Origin: Desulfobacteraceae bacterium
GTDB lineage: Bacteria > Desulfobacterota > Desulfobacteria > Desulfobacterales > Desulfosalsimonadaceae
NCBI GenBank assembly: GCA_011389935.1
Contig: JAABTJ010000008.1
Coordinates: 1 to 64,000, forward strand
Direction: 5' to 3'
DNA: 64,000 nucleotides
How positions within the stretch are numbered: the stretch's first letter is position 1; each line of letters opens with the position of its first letter. The translations under genes and the position numbers were made by a program. Positions 61,672 through 64,000 of the stretch are shown here, piece after piece. The notes under the pieces were generated by a model that saw nothing but the letters and a program-made list of their open reading frames with translations, was not told the DNA's origin and ran no database searches.

Positions 61672-62322
61672 ATGGCTATTATAACGATCTCCAGGCAGTT
61701 CGGATCGGGCGGCCGGACCTTGGGAGAGAAAGTCGCTGAAAAACTGGGGTACGAATTCCTGGATGACGCCATTATACAGGAATTGTCCAGGCGGGTCGAG
61801 GCGGACAGGGAAACCATCGCCGATATGAAGAAGAATGGCAGCGGCTTTATCTCCCGGATCGTTTCCACCATGACCGGGCGAAGCTATATGGAACGGCTTG
61901 CCGGTAACAAATCCGGCTATGTTGAAGAAGTTATATACGTGGATAAGCTCGATGAAGTGATCAACGAGCTTGCCGCCCATGATAATGTCGTTCTGCTGGG
62001 CCGCTGCAGCCATTTTGTTCTGGCCGGACATCCCGAAGCAATTCATTTTTTACTGGTGGCGGACAAGGCGCAGCGCGTCGAATTTATGCAGCGTCGCTAC
62101 AATTTATCCGAAAGCCAGGCCTACCAGGAAGTGTTGGCCGGAGAAAAGCGCAGGGCGCATGTATATACGAAAATGGGCTGCAGCGACTATGATGATCCGC
62201 ACAACTATCATATGGTGCTCAACATGAGCCGACTTTCCATGGAAGATGCCGTCGATCAGATGGTCTTGCTTGCCGAGCGGAAGCAGCATGAGCCCATCAT
62301 CCCGTCGCCGAAGCGCAAATAA
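61672..62322 (+). CDS. Cytidylate-kinase-like (AAA_26) nucleotide kinase
   Basis: A 216-residue P-loop protein of the cytidylate kinase-like family. The N-terminal loop is ITISRQFGSGGRTLGEKVAEKLGYEFLDDAIIQ, the pattern of Cytidylate_kin2 proteins rather than classical Cmk. VVLLGRCSHFVLAGH and a C-terminal HVYTKMGCSDYDDPHNYHMVLNMSRLS phrase are also typical. The phosphate acceptor may not be CMP. ATG 61672 is the start that matches the family; the open frame reaches 61510. Cytoplasmic. Confidence 0.85.
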   Translation: MAIITISRQFGSGGRTLGEKVAEKLGYEFLDDAIIQELSRRVEADRETIADMKKNGSGFISRIVSTMTGRSYMERLAGNKSGYVEEVIYVDKLDEVINELAAHDNVVLLGRCSHFVLAGHPEAIHFLLVADKAQRVEFMQRRYNLSESQAYQEVLAGEKRRAHVYTKMGCSDYDDPHNYHMVLNMSRLSMEDAVDQMVLLAERKQHEPIIPSPKRK

Positions 62323-62372
62323 GCAGATAAACCGCCGCCGTTTCAGGGCGACGCCAATGGCTTGCCGGAAAA

Positions 62373-62605
62373 GTTTCATATTGAAACGCAATCCCTTTTT
62401 CGCTGTGTGCGCGGCGGTTTTTAACGTCCCCTGTCTGAATATCTATCTCCCAGGTTTCAAAATGAAACGCCTCCTTGTGACATGTTTATGCGCCAAGTTT
62501 TTTCAATATAACCAATCGATATTATAATATATTATTTTTATCCCACGGGGCATCCGTTTCCCGGAGAAGCCCTTCACGCCCTTCCATTTCGTTGCAAATT
62601 GAAAC
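62373..62605. promoter_or_regulatory. Three GTTTCA-N3-TGAAAC activator-type sites
   Basis: GTTTCATATTGAAAC at 62373-62387 and GTTTCAAAATGAAAC at 62454-62468 are perfect inverted repeats with 3-base centres. GTTGCAAATTGAAAC at 62591-62605 has one mismatch. They lie about 300, 220 and 80 bases before the candidate sigma54 promoter, as expected for enhancer sites of a sigma54 activator. Confidence 0.55.
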
Positions 62606-62671
62606 TGCCCTCATGCTCCGGCCAAACCATTCTAATTATAAATATTTGTTATAATAGTAAATATAAATTCT

Positions 62672-62687
62672 GGAACGGTTTTTGTAT
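62672..62687 (+). promoter_or_regulatory. rpoN-dependent: Candidate sigma54 (-24/-12) promoter
   Basis: TGGAACG, 4 bases, TTGTA. Compared with TGGCACG-N4-TTGCW it differs at two positions, and the invariant GG and the TG of TTG are kept at the right spacing. It is about 85 bases before the start of the universal-stress-like gene at 62771. Confidence 0.55.
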
Positions 62688-62770
62688 AAAGTCCGTTTCG
62701 GGCCGAATCGCCGTTTTGGGGATAGGGTTCGAATGGTTTCAACGGAAGCAATAGATTACAGGAGTGCATC

Positions 62771-63217
62771 GTGGCAGGCTTTTTGGTACCCATAAGGGTA
62801 TTTACACCCCATTCATTGGCAGCGGTACGGTTTGCCGTTGAGTTCGGGAAGAGAAATAAGGGCATGCTGTATTTTTTGTTTGTGGACGACCCGGACGATG
62901 CACCGGTTTTTCGGGAGAAAGGGACCGGTTGGGAAGAAGCTCCGGAAAGCAATACTTTTCGGCAGGAAATCGAGGCGCTCATTGATGCAGGGGGATCACT
63001 GGACGGGGTGCAGATGGAAACCCATTACCGGAGCGGCGATTTCATGGAGGTGGTCCGGCAGTTTGTTCAGGACCATTATATTACGGAGATCGTTGTCTCG
63101 CTCCCGGATGAAGACGAAGATACATTTGAGCAAACCCGAAAAGATATTTTGCTTTTGCTCAAAATGACCCATTGCCGTATATTAACCGTTAAACAAAAAA
63201 ACAAGGGATTACGCTGA
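62771..63217 (+). CDS. Universal-stress-protein-like protein
   Basis: A 148-residue cytosolic protein of the USP/HUP fold. The N-terminus reads FLVPIRVFTPHSLAAVRFAVEFGKR; the C-terminal strand-helix reads ITEIVVSLPDEDEDTFEQTRKDILLLLKMTHCRILTV. The usual G-x2-G-x9-G(S/T) ATP-binding motif is not visible, so it may not bind ATP. The GTG start at 62771 follows AGGAG. The SLC13 permease gene begins 1 base after its stop, so the two are surely one operon, where a USP-like protein may tune the transporter. Confidence 0.7.
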   Translation: MAGFLVPIRVFTPHSLAAVRFAVEFGKRNKGMLYFLFVDDPDDAPVFREKGTGWEEAPESNTFRQEIEALIDAGGSLDGVQMETHYRSGDFMEVVRQFVQDHYITEIVVSLPDEDEDTFEQTRKDILLLLKMTHCRILTVKQKNKGLR

Positions 63218-63218
63218 A

Positions 63219-64000
63219 ATGGAACAGATTGTGCTCGACAGAGAGATCCTGATGGTGCTGGCGATTATCGGATTGGCCATTTTCCTGTTTGTTGTGGAAT
63301 GGATCCGGGTGGACATGGTGGCGATCATGATGACCGTGCTGCTGCCGATACTGAACCTGGTCACGCCCAAGGAAGCGTTCTCGGGGTTCAGCAGCAACGC
63401 GGTAATCTCGATTATCGCCGTTATCGTCATCGGCGCCGGCCTGGACAAGACCGGTATAATCAACCGCCTGGTACAGCCGGTTGTCCGGATTGCAGGCAAC
63501 AGCGCATCCAGGGTGGTCATAGCCCTGGGAACGACAGTGGCCGTGATTTCCAGCTTCATGCAAAACATCGGCGCCGCTGCATTGTTTCTCCCGGCTATTC
63601 GACGGGTCAGCAAAAACATGAACCTCCCGTTGTCCCAGATGCTAATGCCCATCGGGTTTTGTGCCATCCTGGGCGGCACCCTGACCCTCGTGGGGTGTTC
63701 CCCCCTGATTCTCTTAAATGACCTGATTGCCCAATTTGACCTTGAGCCGTTCCGTCTTTTCGATGTCACACCGATCGGTGCGGCCCTGCTTGTCGCCGGC
63801 ATCGCTTCATTTATACTCCTGGGGCGATTCGTGCTCCCCAAGGGTGGGGAAGAGACCGAAACGGAGCGGGATAACGGGTCGACTATGGCCTATGAAAATC
63901 TGGGGGAGGTCTTTGAACTCTATGCCCCCCCTGATTTTGGCAAGTTTCGCGACCCGCTGACGGTCAAGAATTTGCGGGACAAGCACCAGATCAATGCCGT
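63219..64000 (+). CDS. SLC13-family permease, 5' part (runs off the window)
   Basis: Open reading frame from ATG 63219 with no stop up to base 64000, so 260 codons of a longer gene are seen. The protein starts MEQIVLDREILMVLAIIGLAIFLFVVEW, then GFSSNAVISIIAVIVIGAGLDKTGIINRLV, MQNIGAAALFLPAIRRVSKNMN, GFCAILGGTLTLVGCSPLILLNDL. These match the first half of SLC13/DASS anion permeases, with the conserved QN and GG(T)-x-T-x-x-G(C/T)(S/A)P sites. The visible end (after about residue 215) enters a hydrophilic part, likely an RCK_C insert. It follows the USP-like gene by 1 base. Confidence 0.88.
   Translation, partial: MEQIVLDREILMVLAIIGLAIFLFVVEWIRVDMVAIMMTVLLPILNLVTPKEAFSGFSSNAVISIIAVIVIGAGLDKTGIINRLVQPVVRIAGNSASRVVIALGTTVAVISSFMQNIGAAALFLPAIRRVSKNMNLPLSQMLMPIGFCAILGGTLTLVGCSPLILLNDLIAQFDLEPFRLFDVTPIGAALLVAGIASFILLGRFVLPKGGEETETERDNGSTMAYENLGEVFELYAPPDFGKFRDPLTVKNLRDKHQINA

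Larger units (their letters stand above)
62323..62770. other. 448-base regulatory gap before the stress-like gene
   Basis: No gene is seen. It contains a long-loop hairpin (AAACCGCCGC at 62329-62338 with GCGGCGGTTT at 62411-62420, followed by T) that may end the kinase gene, three similar 15-base palindromes, and a candidate sigma54 promoter. The stretch 62505-62690 is very rich in A and T. Confidence 0.6.

Noticed and set aside
1-64000. tRNA, rRNA, CRISPR, prophage or insertion sequences with transposase
   Set aside because: No tRNA cloverleaf ends, rRNA segments, spaced direct repeats, integrase or transposase genes were found on reading the gaps.

Overview
The window looks like chromosomal DNA of a Gram-negative anaerobe, most likely a sulfate-reducer-type member of the Desulfobacterota (Desulfobacterales-like). 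The evidence is a pentaheme c-type cytochrome, a CX4C rubredoxin next to a diiron rubrerythrin/ferritin protein, a cobalamin-type radical SAM enzyme, many lipoproteins and TolC-type export, small cysteine-rich families (DUF6485- and DUF6125-like) that I associate with this group, and dispersed palindromic repeats of a kind I recall from these genomes. The assignment rests on gene content only. I see no rRNA, tRNA, CRISPR array, transposase or integrase. There are short non-coding repeat elements.

Region 1 (1-16.5 kb, all + strand) is the most unusual part. A PknB-type Ser/Thr kinase with a periplasmic DUF4384-like domain is followed by two exported proteins of unknown role (one a lipoprotein with Ig-like and paired DUF1566 domains), a secreted caspase-like peptidase, a CsgG-like and a GNA1162/DUF799-like lipoprotein, a membrane-anchored PP2C phosphatase, and a fusion of an FHA domain, a membrane helix and a periplasmic lytic transglycosylase. 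A TolC / HlyD-type adaptor / MacB-like ABC transporter set follows. A kinase, a phosphatase and a phosphothreonine reader coupled to envelope proteins and a wall-cutting enzyme suggest phospho-controlled assembly or remodelling of an envelope apparatus. No type VI secretion structural gene is present.

Region 2 (16.5-29.1 kb) is mixed: a LOG/TIGR00730 protein, an orphan DNA methyltransferase of the N4-cytosine type, a fused SpmA-SpmB protein, CorA, a cysteine-rich small protein, a B12 radical SAM protein, a MaoC hydratase, an SLC13 permease with four RCK_C repeats (minus), a DUF6125-like protein, a nickel-transport-like periplasmic protein and a divergent acyl-CoA dehydrogenase. Region 3 (29.2-35.8 kb) is housekeeping: fau-der-rarA (minus) diverging from serS-thrC (plus). 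A 199-bp hairpin element lies just after rarA.

Region 4 (35.8-45 kb) holds a LysM envelope protein, a TPR lipoprotein, an unknown protein, a DUF523-DUF1722 protein, an SRPBCC protein, the pentaheme cytochrome, rubredoxin plus rubrerythrin-like protein with a good sigma70 promoter, and a baeRF/eRF1-like protein. Region 5 (45.2-54.5 kb) has a DMT exporter, the complete livKHMGF branched-chain amino-acid ABC transporter, a PAS histidine kinase / NarL-type regulator pair, a stand-alone receiver and a PocR-domain sensor protein. Region 6 (54.4-64 kb) has a PlsC-acyltransferase/hydrolase fusion, a metallophosphoesterase, an ABC-2 exporter, a UbiB/ABC1-type kinase, a cytidylate-kinase-like protein, and a universal-stress-like protein followed by an SLC13 permease that runs off the end of the window. 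The last pair is preceded by a candidate sigma54 promoter with three upstream palindromes.

Two repeat families each occur twice (A at 14.4 and 39.5 kb; B at 21.8 and 43.6 kb, MITE-like with TA at both ends). They sit in gene gaps; one copy separates two export genes and another supplies the stop codon of a gene.
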